Made by a program: the position numbers and the translations under genes. The notes under the pieces are model-generated. The model saw only the letters and a program-made list of their open reading frames with translations. It was not told the DNA's origin and made no database searches. Below, piece after piece: positions 36,816 to 36,835 of a stretch of 36,835 bases of DNA (within the stretch, counting starts at the first letter, position 1; every line of letters begins with the position of its first letter). The DNA comes from a virus. Location: IMG/VR virus record IMGVR_UViG_3300008464_000003, positions 1-36,835 of that record. The stretch is one strand, 5' to 3'.

Positions 36816-36835
36816 TGTTAAAATTCCTCAATCAA
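36722..36835. repeat. 114-bp terminal direct repeat, right copy
   Basis: Identical to bases 1-114. Joining the ends makes one continuous leftward operon from 706 to the terminator at about 36270. Confidence 0.95.

Noticed and set aside
1-36835. Looked for CRISPR arrays, tRNA genes, insertion sequences, an integrase, att sites and a diversity-generating reverse transcriptase.
   Set aside because: No regularly spaced repeats, cloverleaf, transposase, tyrosine/serine recombinase or reverse transcriptase motifs were seen by eye.

Overview
The window is an essentially complete genome of a tailed siphovirus-type phage, about 36.7 kb unique. It is AT-rich, uses Shine-Dalgarno starts throughout and is densely packed. 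The first 114 bases are repeated exactly as the last 114 bases, which fits a circular or circularly permuted molecule cut open inside a small leftward gene. The host cannot be read from the sequence. The base composition, a DUF4055-type portal, a 3-TM GTA-type holin and a lipobox lipoprotein point to a Gram-negative host, most likely a marine gammaproteobacterium (inference). I see no integrase, partition system, CI-type repressor or tRNA, so the phage may be virulent, but this is not proven.

Layout. (1) 1-706, leftward: small genes led by a NinH-like HTH protein. Their transcript continues across the contig ends through 36815-36355 to a terminator near 36270. (2) 800-3006, rightward: a recombination operon with a Rad52-like annealing protein, a DEDDy 3'-5' exonuclease and SSB, from a promoter whose transcript should begin with a stem-loop. 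(3) 3143-7337, rightward: small zinc-site proteins, a lysis region (DUF5675 protein, 3-TM holin, membrane proteins) and virion accessory proteins. (4) 7396-19226: terminase, portal, MuF-like protein, scaffold, capsid, connectors, tail terminator and tail tube. Two leftward intrusions interrupt it: a five-gene small cassette (11699-12928) and an HNH/NUMOD-type homing endonuclease (17542-18201). (5) 19226-27098: tail chaperones with a textbook -1 frameshift site (A AAA AAG plus stem-loop), tape measure, tail-tip proteins, a hub protein with a glycine-rich C-terminus, and a tail fibre with a polysaccharide-deacetylase-like domain. (6) 27118-32124, leftward early operon: a lipoprotein with a Cys-His-Asp/Asn arrangement, RuvC-like resolvase, Ref-like HNH nuclease, NinB-like protein, C5 cytosine methyltransferase, two related winged-helix proteins and several hypotheticals. 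(7) 32293-36150, rightward replication operon: a ribbon-helix-helix regulator, a replication initiator-like protein, DnaB helicase, small hypotheticals and an HslV/proteasome-like Ntn hydrolase.

How it works together. Divergent promoters at about 32.2 kb (around a perfect inverted repeat) and at about 0.75-0.83 kb drive four transcripts. The replication, recombination and methylation genes act early on phage DNA. The long rightward block builds head, neck and tail and lyses the cell. The most unusual items are the HslV-like gene, the endonuclease insertion that appears to have stranded the start codon of the tail-terminator gene, the stem-loop array in front of the capsid gene, a 17-bp sequence shared by two leftward terminators, and the lack of a recognisable standard endolysin, for which the DUF5675 protein is the best candidate.
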